Made by a program: the position numbers and the translations under genes
Source: Eubacteriaceae bacterium
GTDB taxonomy: Bacteria > Bacillota > Clostridia > Lachnospirales > Lachnospiraceae
Length of the DNA: 64,000 nt
Direction of reading: 5' to 3'
Assembly (NCBI GenBank): GCA_910574015.1
Contig: CAJSYQ010000002.1
Location: forward strand, 199,958 to 263,957
Notes under the pieces: generated by a model
Databases searched by the model: none
Told to the model about the DNA's origin: nothing
What the model saw: only the letters and a program-made list of their open reading frames with translations
In this document: positions 52,021-61,405 of the stretch, piece after piece
Layout of the letters: each line of letters starts with the position of its first letter
Position numbering within the stretch: the first letter of the stretch is position 1

Positions 52021-53097
52021 TTACTGGAACTCTTGCAGCAGAGAGCTGTCCAGCTTTATCCGGTTATCCATTGTCTTCATTACATCCAAGATCTGCATTT
52101 CCTTTTTCACGCTTTCCCATGACAGATCATACAGATTGTTATCCCGGAAATTCAGGATCAGCGGCTCAAAGATATTATCTTCATTTGCGTTGATGACAAG
52201 CCCCTTCTCATGATTGGTAAGTTCGACACATACACCCGGATACAGAATATTGATCCCCTTGATCAGCGCATTCACCACTTTGGGCTCAAACTGCTCCGGT
52301 TTGTCCAAAAGATTACGGATAGCCAATACCTCAGAGGTGGGCTCCTCATAAGATTTCATAGCCGTCATGCGGTCATAGGCGTCTGCCACATACAGTATAT
52401 TAGGGTTCATGCTCTGCTTTAATGCCAGCGGGATTTCGTCTCCCTCCTCGCGTATAAACAACTCCTGCATCTGATTGATCACCCGGAGTGTTTCCTCGTC
52501 AATATTATTATATCCCTTGAGGATCTCATTGGTTGACTTCTTCACTGCGGCCTTCTCATCCAGATCCATATTTTCCTCATCCTTCACCTTCAGATTCAGC
52601 GCACCAATATCATGAAGAATGGATGCCTTCACCAGTGTATTGATACGTCCGATGGGAAGTCCCATCTGACCGGCTATAATGGCTGACAGGATCGCTACAT
52701 TCAGAACATGCTTGTAAATATTATCCTCATTGCTCCGGAGATTCTGTACAAATGTAATCTTTCTGTCCAGTTCACCGTAATTTTTGATCACAAGGCCGCA
52801 CAGCCAGTCCAGTCCTTTGTCCTTTTTCCCAGCTGCGATCAGCCCCAGGTCCTCCCGGATGCTAAAAACAGACATGGTCTGAAAACGCTCAAAATTGATG
52901 TCGTCCTCTGTCAGCGGCGGCAGCGGCTCTGCCGGCTCCAGAATATATAATCCCATTAGCCCAAAATTCCTGATCCCGTAGATTGCCTGCATATTGAGCT
53001 TCGTATCCCTGTCATGAAGAAGTACACCATTTTTATTATAAATTGGCTTGCCCAGACGCATTCCCGGCTTTAGATCATCTACCTTTACAAATATCAT
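52021..53097 (-). CDS. HD-domain protein related to HD-GYP phosphodiesterases, GYP motif lost
   Basis: 358 residues. The N-terminus (VKVDDLKPGMRLGKPIYNKNG) is the segment often found before HD-GYP domains. KHVLNVAILSAIIAGQMGLP and LVKASILHDIGAL supply the first metal-binding histidines and the HD pair, and ILYVADAYDRMTA the last aspartate. The expected HHERxDGxGYP stretch is replaced by NQMQELFIREEGDEIPLAL. It may bind or sense c-di-GMP rather than cleave it, or use another substrate. It lies upstream of the flagellin operon. Confidence 0.82.
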   Translation of the reverse strand: MIFVKVDDLKPGMRLGKPIYNKNGVLLHDRDTKLNMQAIYGIRNFGLMGLYILEPAEPLPPLTEDDINFERFQTMSVFSIREDLGLIAAGKKDKGLDWLCGLVIKNYGELDRKITFVQNLRSNEDNIYKHVLNVAILSAIIAGQMGLPIGRINTLVKASILHDIGALNLKVKDEENMDLDEKAAVKKSTNEILKGYNNIDEETLRVINQMQELFIREEGDEIPLALKQSMNPNILYVADAYDRMTAMKSYEEPTSEVLAIRNLLDKPEQFEPKVVNALIKGINILYPGVCVELTNHEKGLVINANEDNIFEPLILNFRDNNLYDLSWESVKKEMQILDVMKTMDNRIKLDSSLLQEFQ

Positions 53098-53110
53098 GAA
53101 TCTTTCCCCC

Positions 53111-53139
53111 TTGTCTTATTTCCGTCACAATTAGATAGT
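53111..53139 (+). promoter_or_regulatory. candidate promoter of the subtilisin gene
   Basis: TTGTCT (53111-53116), a 17-base spacer and GATAGT (53134-53139). Both boxes have four of six consensus bases, so the call is moderate at best. Confidence 0.35.
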
Positions 53140-53145
53140 AACATA

Positions 53146-53173
53146 TATTTACATAATATCAGCAAATAATCAA
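53146..53173 (-). promoter_or_regulatory. candidate promoter of the HD-domain gene
   Basis: On the minus strand TTGATT (53168-53173), a 16-base spacer and TAAATA (53146-53151). Confidence 0.35.
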
Positions 53174-53214
53174 CGACGCAATACTTTTGATGTAATATTT
53201 TCAGGAGGTATCAG

Positions 53215-55359
53215 ATGACCAGACGGATTTCTTCATTTTTTACTGCAGCCGCACTTATATTTTCCATGATAGGGACACTGCCCGCCAGTTTCTGCCAGGC
53301 AGAAGCCTCTGAAAAACCCCGGACCCCGCTGCCGGAAAAGGGCACCTATCAGGAAGGGCAGGTTCTTGTTACCATCGCCTCGCCCCGGAAGACCCCTCTC
53401 ACGAAAGAGGGAACGGTTTCCTTTGACAAGGAATTAACGGTAGAGGATTCCTGGGATTTTGGGGGGGCGGATGTTCTGGCCGGCAATGCGCGGGAAAAAG
53501 AATTTCTGGAAGATAAATCCCTGTATGTGACGAAGGTATCTTCTGATACCTATTCCACCTCCGAGCTTCTTTCTGAACTGGATGATCAGGCATACGTCGT
53601 GTCAGTGGAGCCGGATTATCTCCAGGAAAAACGTTCTGTGACCAACGATCCCATGGCAGGGTTCCAGTGGTATCTGGACGGGGAAAATGTCCCGGGTGAG
53701 GGGATCAATTACTCCCATATCAAACAGAATGCCGGTGGAAAAACACCAATTGTCGCCATTGTGGACACAGGGATTGACTACACTCATGAGGATCTCGTTT
53801 CCCATATGTGGAAGAATCCGTACTCCTCGCTGGAAGGAACCTACGGATATGATTTTGGAGATGAGGATCCGGATCCAATGGATCAGGATTCAGAAGGCCA
53901 TGGAACACACTGCGCCGGGATCATCAGCGCCGCAACAAACAATCAGACCGGAATCTCCGGAATCTGCTCCAATGCGAAGCTGATGGCTCTCAAGGTTTTC
54001 CGCTCCAGCGGCCAGGCATATAACTCGGCAGTGATCGCCGCCTTTAATTATATTTATCAGGCCCAGAAACTCGGCGCCAATATCGTAGCGGTAAACTGTT
54101 CCTGGGGCGGCGGCGCCTCCAGCAGCACAATGAGATCCCTGATCCAGAAGATCGGTGAGAAGGGTGCCGTATTTATCTTTGCAGCAGGAAACAGCGGGGT
54201 AGATCATGATACCTCCGCAGCGAAGGAATGTCCTTATGATATCAACAGTCCGTACATTGTCAAGGTGGGAGCCTCTGATCCAAGAGACAACAGAGCCAGC
54301 TATTCGGACTACGGCGCCTCCAGCGTGGATCTCTTTGCACCGGGAAGCCAGATCCTGTCCACTGTAAATACCCCTGTTTTCTTTCCCTCCGTCCTTCCCG
54401 GGGAGCAGAAAAACAGCATCTGCAGTTTTTATTCCTCCTGCGACAGCCTGGACAGCACCCAGTACCTCTACTCGGGATCCCTGCCTGTACAGGGAATCGA
54501 ACAGAGCAAAAAGGATGCCTTTGACAATCCGCAGAGCGGCTCCTTCCGGATTCCGCTCTCTTCTGTCAGGAACAGCGGCACACTTTCACTGTATATGGAT
54601 GTAACAGAGCTTGGTCTGTCACCTGCCAATCTCTATCATGTCGCCTGTGATATCGGGCTGGACAAATACAACAGCATGGACTGGGAGCACAAAACCTTTC
54701 AGCGTTCCTCAGAGGCATTTGTCACAAGAGATGGCAGAACCTATCTGCGTATCCTGAGTCTGAACGGCTCCTTCGAGTCGGATTCCGGTCTCTATGTAGA
54801 TAACATTGCCATCTCCAAAGCCAACCTCCCTCTTTCCACTTTTGGAAAATATAATGCATACAGCGGAACATCCATGGCCGCGCCGTCTGCATCCGCCGCC
54901 ATCGCCATACTGGCATCTTATTACTCCGGCGACAATGCCGTACAGAGACGGGAACGCCTTCTCACCTGTATCCGCAGAACCCAGTCTCTGTCTGGCCTCT
55001 GCAAAACCGGCGGTGTCCTTGATCTGGGCCGGATCCCCTCCGCCTCCTATACTACAAAACCTTCTTCCTCCACAGCGAAGAAAAAGGTAAAGGTGACGAA
55101 GGTCAGCTTGAATAAAAAGAAAGCGACCCTGCGATATAAGAAAAAACTAAAACTGAAAGCATCTGTTAAGCCGAAAAAGGCTTCCAACAAAAAAGTCAAG
55201 TGGTATGTTTCCAACAAAAAATATGCCTCTGTAACCCAGAAAGGTGTTGTCAAGGCAAAGAAAAAGGGGATTGGACATACCGTAAAGGTATATGCAAAAG
55301 CCAAAGACGGATCTGGAAAAAAAGCTTACTGTAAAGTGAAGATCCAAAAGAAGAAATAA
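53215..55359 (+). CDS. secreted subtilisin-like serine protease (S8) with lysine-rich Ig-like C-terminus
   Basis: 714 residues. A signal peptide (RRISSFFTAAALIFSMIG, cleavage near residue 30) and a pro-region of ~110 residues come first. The catalytic triad lies in VAIVDTGIDYTHEDL (Asp), GHGTHCAGIISA (His) and YSGTSMAAPSASAAIA (Ser). A ~150-residue beta-rich insert separates the His and Ser halves. The last ~90 residues form a bacterial Ig-like (Big_2-type) module in which nearly a third of residues are lysine, suiting attachment to the acidic cell wall. AGGAGG precedes the ATG. It is probably an exported, wall-bound protease. Confidence 0.92.
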   Translation: MTRRISSFFTAAALIFSMIGTLPASFCQAEASEKPRTPLPEKGTYQEGQVLVTIASPRKTPLTKEGTVSFDKELTVEDSWDFGGADVLAGNAREKEFLEDKSLYVTKVSSDTYSTSELLSELDDQAYVVSVEPDYLQEKRSVTNDPMAGFQWYLDGENVPGEGINYSHIKQNAGGKTPIVAIVDTGIDYTHEDLVSHMWKNPYSSLEGTYGYDFGDEDPDPMDQDSEGHGTHCAGIISAATNNQTGISGICSNAKLMALKVFRSSGQAYNSAVIAAFNYIYQAQKLGANIVAVNCSWGGGASSSTMRSLIQKIGEKGAVFIFAAGNSGVDHDTSAAKECPYDINSPYIVKVGASDPRDNRASYSDYGASSVDLFAPGSQILSTVNTPVFFPSVLPGEQKNSICSFYSSCDSLDSTQYLYSGSLPVQGIEQSKKDAFDNPQSGSFRIPLSSVRNSGTLSLYMDVTELGLSPANLYHVACDIGLDKYNSMDWEHKTFQRSSEAFVTRDGRTYLRILSLNGSFESDSGLYVDNIAISKANLPLSTFGKYNAYSGTSMAAPSASAAIAILASYYSGDNAVQRRERLLTCIRRTQSLSGLCKTGGVLDLGRIPSASYTTKPSSSTAKKKVKVTKVSLNKKKATLRYKKKLKLKASVKPKKASNKKVKWYVSNKKYASVTQKGVVKAKKKGIGHTVKVYAKAKDGSGKKAYCKVKIQKKK

Positions 55360-55371
55360 CACTATTTCTTC
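55350..55371. terminator. possible small terminator between convergent genes
   Basis: GAAGAAATA pairs with TATTTCTTC around a four-base loop (ACAC). The stem contains the stop codons of both converging genes. It is AT-rich and therefore weak. Confidence 0.35.
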
Positions 55372-56486
55372 CTCTCAAATTCTTCTGCCACATCCACCAG
55401 CAGTTCCCGGATATTCAGATGCTGTGGACAGATTTTCTCACACTTTCCACAGCGGATGCATTCCGATGCTTTCCCCTTATTTACTGTGTGGACTTCTTCA
55501 TAGTAGTAGTCCTGATTCCAGTCCTGATATATGGTCTTGGCATTATAGCAGGCAAACAGATCCGGGATCAGAATTCTTTGCGGACATCCCTCCACACAGT
55601 ACCGGCAGGCGGTACAGGAAATAAGATGTTTGGAACTCAGGATATCCCGTATCTGATCCAGCGCTGCCCTCTCTTCCACCGAAAGCGGCCTGTAGTCTTT
55701 CATAACGCTCACGTTATCCCGCAGCTGATCCATATTACTCATCCCGGATAATACCATTATGATACCGTCAAAACCGGCGGCATAGCGGATAGCATAGCTG
55801 GCCGGACTTGCGTTACCCAGATTTTCCAGAAGCTTTGCCGCTTCCTGTGGCAGGTCAGCAAGACTCCCCCCCTTTACAGGTTCCATCACGATGACAGGTT
55901 TCTTATATTTCCGGCAGATCTCATAACATTTTCTGCTCTCCACCGCCGGATCCTCATAATCCACGTAATTAAACTGAATCTGGACAACCTCAATCTGGGG
56001 ATATTCTTCAAGAATCTGCTCCAGTACCTCTGGTCTGTCATGAAAAGATATCCCAAAGTGACGAATCCTCCCCTCCTCTTTCAGTTCCAGAGCAGTCTCG
56101 TAGGCACGGCAGCTCTTATACTTGCGGAACAGCTCTTCGTTCTGGGCATGCATTAAATAGAAATCAAAGTAATCCACACCACAAATTTCCAGCTGCCTTT
56201 CAAAAAGCGGCCGTATCTCCTCCTGACTTTGAAAACAGGTGTCTGTCAATTTATCCGTCAATATAAATTCAGATCTTAGATAGCGGCTGGTAAGGCATCT
56301 GTTCAGTACCCTCTCACTCTCCCCGCCCTGATATACATGAGCGGTGTCAAAATAATTAAAACCGCTTCTCATGAAAAAGTCCACCATCTCCGTAAAGTCC
56401 TTATCACTGATTCTGCCGTCCTCCATCGGCATCCTCATAACCCCAAATCCCAGCTTTTTCTTTATTTCCTCAAAACATGTATCCAT
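55362..56486 (-). CDS. aldo/keto reductase with C-terminal 4Fe-4S ferredoxin domain
   Basis: 374 residues. The AKR barrel begins KLGFGVMRMPMEDG. Catalytic residues lie in NYFDTAHVYQGG (Asp, Tyr), ILTDKL (Lys) and YLMHAQ (His). Two cysteine clusters follow the barrel: CTACRYCVEGCP and CIRCGKCEKICP, so two [4Fe-4S] centres are likely. The family probably couples NAD(P)H or ferredoxin to carbonyl reduction; the substrate is unknown. ATG 56486 has GAGGAG upstream, while ATGs further upstream do not. Paired operator-like repeats lie ahead of it. Confidence 0.9.
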   Translation of the reverse strand: MDTCFEEIKKKLGFGVMRMPMEDGRISDKDFTEMVDFFMRSGFNYFDTAHVYQGGESERVLNRCLTSRYLRSEFILTDKLTDTCFQSQEEIRPLFERQLEICGVDYFDFYLMHAQNEELFRKYKSCRAYETALELKEEGRIRHFGISFHDRPEVLEQILEEYPQIEVVQIQFNYVDYEDPAVESRKCYEICRKYKKPVIVMEPVKGGSLADLPQEAAKLLENLGNASPASYAIRYAAGFDGIIMVLSGMSNMDQLRDNVSVMKDYRPLSVEERAALDQIRDILSSKHLISCTACRYCVEGCPQRILIPDLFACYNAKTIYQDWNQDYYYEEVHTVNKGKASECIRCGKCEKICPQHLNIRELLVDVAEEFERKK

Positions 56487-56545
56487 GCAGTTGATCTCCT
56501 CTCTGTCATAATTCAGTTTTCTGTTCATATGGAAAGTCAAGTCTT

Positions 56546-56573
56546 GTTCAGACGGATTTTATGTCGTTCAGAC
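56546..56573. promoter_or_regulatory. operator-like direct repeats upstream of the AKR gene
   Basis: GTTCAGAC occurs at 56546-56553 and 56566-56573, exactly 20 bases (two helical turns) apart. GTCTTG and CAAGAC flank the pair and add a dyad. The layout fits a regulator bound as two dimers ahead of the AKR gene. Confidence 0.45.
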
Positions 56574-56581
56574 AAGACAGA

Positions 56582-58090
56582 TTATTTTCTCCTAAGCTTA
56601 CGGAACAATCCGCCCAACAGATCTTTTTCATATTGGTTAAATATGGCAATCCAGCCAAGAACGAAAAATACCACCGTATACAGGATGCCTTTCAGTATCA
56701 GACCGGTCCAGCCGGCCAGGGGAACCGCCAGATGAATCCCGGCTCCTAGAAAGGTAATGGGAATAAGGGGCAGTATGATCTTCAGGGTCTCCCGCCAGTA
56801 TCCCGGAATATCCAGCCCGATCTTTTTATAATAGAACCAGTTCATCGTAGTAATCTGCCCGCAGCAGGTGCCAAAGCCGGTGGCACAGGCGGCGCCAAAG
56901 CCTCCAAAACGCAGGGCCAGCGGAATGCTCAGCGCCACATTGGTCAGAGCAATGAAAAAATATATGATAGAGCGGAACCGGTGTTTATTCAGCGCCCTCA
57001 GAACGGAAATCCCCAGATTCTGCGAGAGAGGGATCAGGCCGGGAAGGATCACCACCAGTGCGATCCGGTACGCCTCCAGCTGGTCATGCCCCACCCATAA
57101 CGAGATAAACTGCCTTCCGAAAATAATAAATCCGCTCATAAGAAATCCCAGTAAAATAAACTGGATTCTTCCAATGCGGCAGAACAGCTCCGATACCTCC
57201 TGCATATCCCGGTTCACTGTTACCAGCTGCGTGATCCTTGGCAGAAAGACCCCGCTGATGGAGGTGGAAAACTGCTCAAAATAAGAGGAAAACTGCACCC
57301 CCAGCGTATACGTGGTAACCACCCCGCTGCTGCACAGGGCGCCCAGGATAAATTTATCCGTGTTGGCATAGAGCTGGTCGATGACAATATTCAGAAAGAT
57401 AAAGAAAGAGAATACAAACACTTCCCGCAGGAGTTCTCTGTCAAATCCATGGAAAAGAAACCGGACCCGGTATCGGGAAGTCCCATACAGTGCTGTCACT
57501 GCTTTCAGTCCAATAGACACCACCGTTGTGATCAGCGCCATACTGACGGATTTATACCCCCAGAACAGGGCCGCCAGTATGCCGGCATGAGTCAGGATAA
57601 AGGATATGATATTTACCAACTTAAGGTAAAAGAACCCCTCGTTGGCACTGATAATGGAAGTGTAGATCCCCAGCGGAAAAGAGATCACGAGATTCACCAG
57701 AAGGATGAGAAATATCATTTTCAGCTGCGCCGTCTCATCCGGGGTAAATCCCCTGTTGAATACCACCTCCAGATTGAAATACAAAACAATCCCGGCAATC
57801 AGGGCGATCAGGGCAATTCCTGTATACAACAGCAGAAACATACCGTTCAGTCTCTGCTCCCCCGTGGGATCCTTCAGCGCCTTACACCGGGATACATAGC
57901 GGATCATCGTCTGGCTGAATCCGAGATCCAGAATGGCAAGAAACGCTATGGCTGAATTGGCGACAGAATAGACACCGAACTCACTGTCCCCCAGAAAATG
58001 CAGTATAATAGGAGTATAAAAGATACCCACTGCGAAAGTCAGACCCAGATATACATACGATAACAATGCCCCTGCTTTTCTCTGATTCAT
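56582..58090 (-). CDS. polysaccharide flippase (Wzx/MATE-like)
   Basis: 502 residues with about 12-14 membrane helices of the polysaccharide-synthesis/MVF superfamily. GALLSYVYLGLTFAVGIFYTPIILHFLG is the usual first helix and loop, here cited in two parts (GALLSYVYLGLTFAVG and FYTPIILHFLG). It would flip undecaprenyl-linked oligosaccharides outward. Its presence beside an O-antigen-ligase-like gene at 63418 suggests a second, Wzy-dependent glycan pathway distinct from the ABC-exported one at 15.7-22.6 kb. GGGG lies upstream of the ATG. Confidence 0.9.
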   Translation of the reverse strand: MNQRKAGALLSYVYLGLTFAVGIFYTPIILHFLGDSEFGVYSVANSAIAFLAILDLGFSQTMIRYVSRCKALKDPTGEQRLNGMFLLLYTGIALIALIAGIVLYFNLEVVFNRGFTPDETAQLKMIFLILLVNLVISFPLGIYTSIISANEGFFYLKLVNIISFILTHAGILAALFWGYKSVSMALITTVVSIGLKAVTALYGTSRYRVRFLFHGFDRELLREVFVFSFFIFLNIVIDQLYANTDKFILGALCSSGVVTTYTLGVQFSSYFEQFSTSISGVFLPRITQLVTVNRDMQEVSELFCRIGRIQFILLGFLMSGFIIFGRQFISLWVGHDQLEAYRIALVVILPGLIPLSQNLGISVLRALNKHRFRSIIYFFIALTNVALSIPLALRFGGFGAACATGFGTCCGQITTMNWFYYKKIGLDIPGYWRETLKIILPLIPITFLGAGIHLAVPLAGWTGLILKGILYTVVFFVLGWIAIFNQYEKDLLGGLFRKLRRK

Positions 58091-58136
58091 AACAAGTCCC
58101 CGTTTCTGGAAAATTTATATCTTTGCATTTTCCATA

Positions 58137-58165
58137 AGCATATCATACCTTTCCTCATACGGCAA
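58137..58165 (-). promoter_or_regulatory. candidate promoter of the flippase gene
   Basis: On the minus strand TTGCCG (58160-58165), a 17-base spacer and TATGCT (58137-58142), between the ABC permease stop and the flippase start. Confidence 0.45.
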
Positions 58166-58178
58166 CCACCGAGGAAAA

Positions 58179-60533
58179 TCATTCTGCCACAAGCTCCTTT
58201 ACCTCCACCTTTTTTATCCTGCCTGCTGCCAGAAAGGCAAAGCCAAAGAAACACAGGCAGATCAACAATACCGGCACGGCGAAAGTAAGGAAACCGAAGG
58301 GTACCTGAAAGCTGGATATTCCGACCATCCGCAGAAAGGAGCTCAGCAGTTTTTCCGAGCATGCTGCCGCCAGTCCGCTGCCAAAAAGGGAGCCGGAAGC
58401 GGCGACAATAAGGAAACGCACGGCAAACTGCAGCCGAAGCCTCCCGGCGGTAAATCCCACCGCCTTATAGATCCCAATATCCCTCCGCTCCCTAAGGAAT
58501 GCCCTGGCACACACCATGTATACCACCACGACAGCGAAGATCAGCGAGAAGATGTATACCACAGCCGTCATAAAATGAATAGCAAGCTGGTAGGTTTCAT
58601 CCATCAGTTCTTCATTGTACACAGCCTCCAGTTCATCCCCAAAGCTTTTATTTATTTCGTCCGCCGTCTGCCGTCCCACGGACCGGTCGGACAGGATATA
58701 ACCCCAATACCATACAAAAAAAGAATTCCCCAGATGCCCGGCAGCACTTTTTGTCATGCTGATGTTGTTACCGGCATCATTCATATACTGATTCAGGCCG
58801 GAAATCATATACTCTGCCTTTCTATCCTGATACCCAATGGTAACCTTATCTCCCACTTTTAGTCCCATGCGGTCGGCGGCGATCTCCGTCATGACGATCT
58901 CATTATCATAAAGGGGCACCCGTCCCTGGGATACCGCCCGGATCTCCTCCGGAACACTCCAGATACACGTCATAATCTGTTCTCCGTCCACAGAGAAATA
59001 ATAATTCCCGCAGGAGCGCCAGGCGCCATCTATGCCACTGTATTTTTTTATTATCCGTTCCACCTCCCCAACGGTCTCCTGCGACGGCTCTCCCTTATAT
59101 TTAATATCTATATCGGAATATATGATTCCCATGGATTCCCACGCCGAGGTGGCTGTAATTACATTTCCCAGGACCATCATGGTCACCATAAAAAATACAA
59201 GTATGGATACAATGGCCGTGATGCCCGCATACTGCCTCTTATTGGACGTAAACTGTCTCAGGGCTAGGCTTGCCGAAAGTGCGCGTTTGGTGATGGGAAG
59301 CCTGCCCCTGCTGTCAAACCAGATCTCTTTCCTGCCGCCTGCCATGGCCCGTACGGGTGAGATCTTCGCTATCCTTCCCGTAATTATGACCATGCACAGA
59401 ATAGAAAAGGCAAATATTCCAGCTATTACAACTACATACATATCCAAAGATAGTTTTCCCTCCGGGAGGATTCCCGTAATGGGAGAGAAAATATATTCCG
59501 CCATCCGGTTCAATGGCATCGCAGGGAAGATCCCGGCCAGTACCCCCGCTGCCTGGGCCAGCAGATACTGTACGATAAAGATGATACGGATCCTTCCCTG
59601 GGAAAAGCCCTGGGACTTCATGACCCCCAATGTTGTATACTCCATCTCGATTCCAGAGGAAATGCTGTGGCATATAATTACAACCACCACGACCACCAGC
59701 AGCAGAACAAATATAATAAGGATAGAACAGATAATCTCTGGAAACAGATACGTATAGTGCATGCTCTGCTGCTTTGTGATAACGCCGAAGCTCATATCGG
59801 CAAATCCGGTTTCCAGATTCAGCTCTCTGGCAAACCGTTCATCTGTCAGCCCGCAGTCCTGTGACTTATAAATGGCAATCTGGGTCACTGCCATGGATGC
59901 CTCTTTTCCACGCCCCGGCAGTTTCTGGTTTTCCCCTTGGATCATCTGAAAATCCTCATGACTGATGTATACATTTTTCCACCCTATGACAGAAGCCCCC
60001 AGCATAGGATCTTCGATGACCCCCGCAATGCGAAATACATGATCGCCGGAGGGGGCGGCCATTGTGATGCGGTCTCCGATACGGCAGGAGAGATTGGTCT
60101 GCATTCCCCGGGAAACATAACACTCCCCTGTCTTAAGCTCCGGAGGATCTGTAAGATATCCTCTGCCATCTGGATGAAACAGCCGGTAACCCGGTTTCAG
60201 TTCCTGAAGAAATATCGTATTGCCAGAATATTCCCTGTCATTGTATCGGTAAGTATCCACTGGTATCGTGTCCGTACATTGGATATCCTCTACCAGTTCA
60301 TTTTCCTTTATGCGTCTCCACATATCCTCCGACCATTCCTTCGTATCCATCATACTGATCACATCACCGGTTTGGAGCCTCTGATGAGCTTCCTCAATAC
60401 TGTGATAGATATCATCTTGTATGCTCAATATTGCTAACAGGGCGGAGGATATGATCATCATAAGGATTACAATACTGGTAAAGGATCCCTTTCTATGCCG
60501 TATATTCGCCCTTACTAAGGTTATGATCTCCAT
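58179..60533 (-). CDS. ABC transporter permease, FtsX/MacB type
   Basis: 784 residues. One N-terminal helix (FTSIVILMMIISSALLAIL), a large extracytoplasmic domain, then two FtsX permease units: helices near residues 270-400 and at the C-terminus, with another helix near 455-480. It pairs with the ATPase directly upstream (ten-base gap). Such mechanotransmission-type pairs next to a two-component system usually handle antimicrobial peptides, lipids or lipoproteins. ATG 60533 has GAGGTGG upstream; an earlier ATG at 60572 overlaps the ATPase gene. Confidence 0.88.
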   Translation of the reverse strand: MEIITLVRANIRHRKGSFTSIVILMMIISSALLAILSIQDDIYHSIEEAHQRLQTGDVISMMDTKEWSEDMWRRIKENELVEDIQCTDTIPVDTYRYNDREYSGNTIFLQELKPGYRLFHPDGRGYLTDPPELKTGECYVSRGMQTNLSCRIGDRITMAAPSGDHVFRIAGVIEDPMLGASVIGWKNVYISHEDFQMIQGENQKLPGRGKEASMAVTQIAIYKSQDCGLTDERFARELNLETGFADMSFGVITKQQSMHYTYLFPEIICSILIIFVLLLVVVVVVIICHSISSGIEMEYTTLGVMKSQGFSQGRIRIIFIVQYLLAQAAGVLAGIFPAMPLNRMAEYIFSPITGILPEGKLSLDMYVVVIAGIFAFSILCMVIITGRIAKISPVRAMAGGRKEIWFDSRGRLPITKRALSASLALRQFTSNKRQYAGITAIVSILVFFMVTMMVLGNVITATSAWESMGIIYSDIDIKYKGEPSQETVGEVERIIKKYSGIDGAWRSCGNYYFSVDGEQIMTCIWSVPEEIRAVSQGRVPLYDNEIVMTEIAADRMGLKVGDKVTIGYQDRKAEYMISGLNQYMNDAGNNISMTKSAAGHLGNSFFVWYWGYILSDRSVGRQTADEINKSFGDELEAVYNEELMDETYQLAIHFMTAVVYIFSLIFAVVVVYMVCARAFLRERRDIGIYKAVGFTAGRLRLQFAVRFLIVAASGSLFGSGLAAACSEKLLSSFLRMVGISSFQVPFGFLTFAVPVLLICLCFFGFAFLAAGRIKKVEVKELVAE

Positions 60534-60543
60534 CTGTACCACC

Positions 60544-61305
60544 TCACCATTCCAGAGAATCCAGCCATGCACCCACCTGTGTTTCCCGGCTCTTCTCTTC
60601 TTCTTTTTTATACTCCGGCAGTGTCAGCTCACCGGTGATCTTACCATCCTCCAGATATAACAGCCGTGTGGCGCGAAGCGCCGCCCTCAGATCATGAGTC
60701 ACCATAAGAATGCTCTGCCCGGCGCTGTTCAGCCTGGTAAGCAGGTTTAAGACCTCCTCTGTGTTATGCCTGTTCAGGGCACCGGTTGGTTCATCGGCAA
60801 AAAGAATCCGTGGGGCATTGATCACCGCTCTGGCAATGGCACACCGCTGCTGTTCACCACCAGATACCTGGGACGGCATATGTGTCATTACGCCGCTGAT
60901 GCCCATATCCTCCAGCAGTCCCTTCGCCTTCTCCCTTACCTCTGCCGCCGGCACTGACTTATTCAGATAACCGGAGACTGTCACATTTTCAAACAGGGAC
61001 AGATTGCCGATCAGATGCATCTGTTGAAATACAAATCCAAAATCCGTATGGCGAAGTGACGTCAGCTGTTTTTCACTCAAGGACACCAAATCGCTCTCCT
61101 TATAATAAACCTTCCCCGCTGTAGCTCTGTCCATACCGCTCAGTGTATACAGAAGTGTCGATTTTCCCGACCCCGAAGCTCCCATGATAACGGTGAAATC
61201 TCCCTGGTACAGATCCATGTTAATATGTGAGAGGACATGGATCTGGCCGCCATTGTGGGCAAAACTCCTGCAGAGCTCTCTTGCTGATAATATCTGGTCT
61301 TTCAT
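60544..61305 (-). CDS. ABC transporter ATPase, MacB/LolD type
   Basis: 253 residues. Walker [11 protein letters not shown]-loop [10 protein letters not shown], signature [12 protein letters not shown], Walker [12 protein letters not shown] and switch histidine MVTHDL. The DEPTGALN form marks the LolD/MacB/BceA branch. ATG 61305 follows AAAGGAG. It is regulated, by position, by the adjacent two-component system, whose likely binding site lies just upstream. Confidence 0.92.
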   Translation of the reverse strand: MKDQILSARELCRSFAHNGGQIHVLSHINMDLYQGDFTVIMGASGSGKSTLLYTLSGMDRATAGKVYYKESDLVSLSEKQLTSLRHTDFGFVFQQMHLIGNLSLFENVTVSGYLNKSVPAAEVREKAKGLLEDMGISGVMTHMPSQVSGGEQQRCAIARAVINAPRILFADEPTGALNRHNTEEVLNLLTRLNSAGQSILMVTHDLRAALRATRLLYLEDGKITGELTLPEYKKEEEKSRETQVGAWLDSLEW

Positions 61306-61358
61306 TAACGGGCTCCTTTCTATGTAACTCAATGATTTTCAAATACACCTTCCAGATT

Positions 61359-61393
61359 ATTTTAACAGAAAGGATATTAAGAAGTCCTTAAGA
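61359..61393 (-). promoter_or_regulatory. promoter with OmpR-type direct repeats ahead of the ABC transporter
   Basis: On the minus strand TCTTAA occurs twice with 11-base periodicity (61388-61393 and 61377-61382), one helical turn, as bound by OmpR-family dimers. TAAAAT (61359-61364) follows as the -10; no good -35 is present (GGACTT lies between the repeats), as expected of an activated promoter. Confidence 0.5.
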
Positions 61394-61405
61394 GGGCATC
61401 CATAT

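Noticed and set aside
58087-58362. A 91-codon open frame on the - strand
   Set aside because: Overlaps the 3' end of the ABC permease in another frame; basic, glycine-rich composition with no motif.
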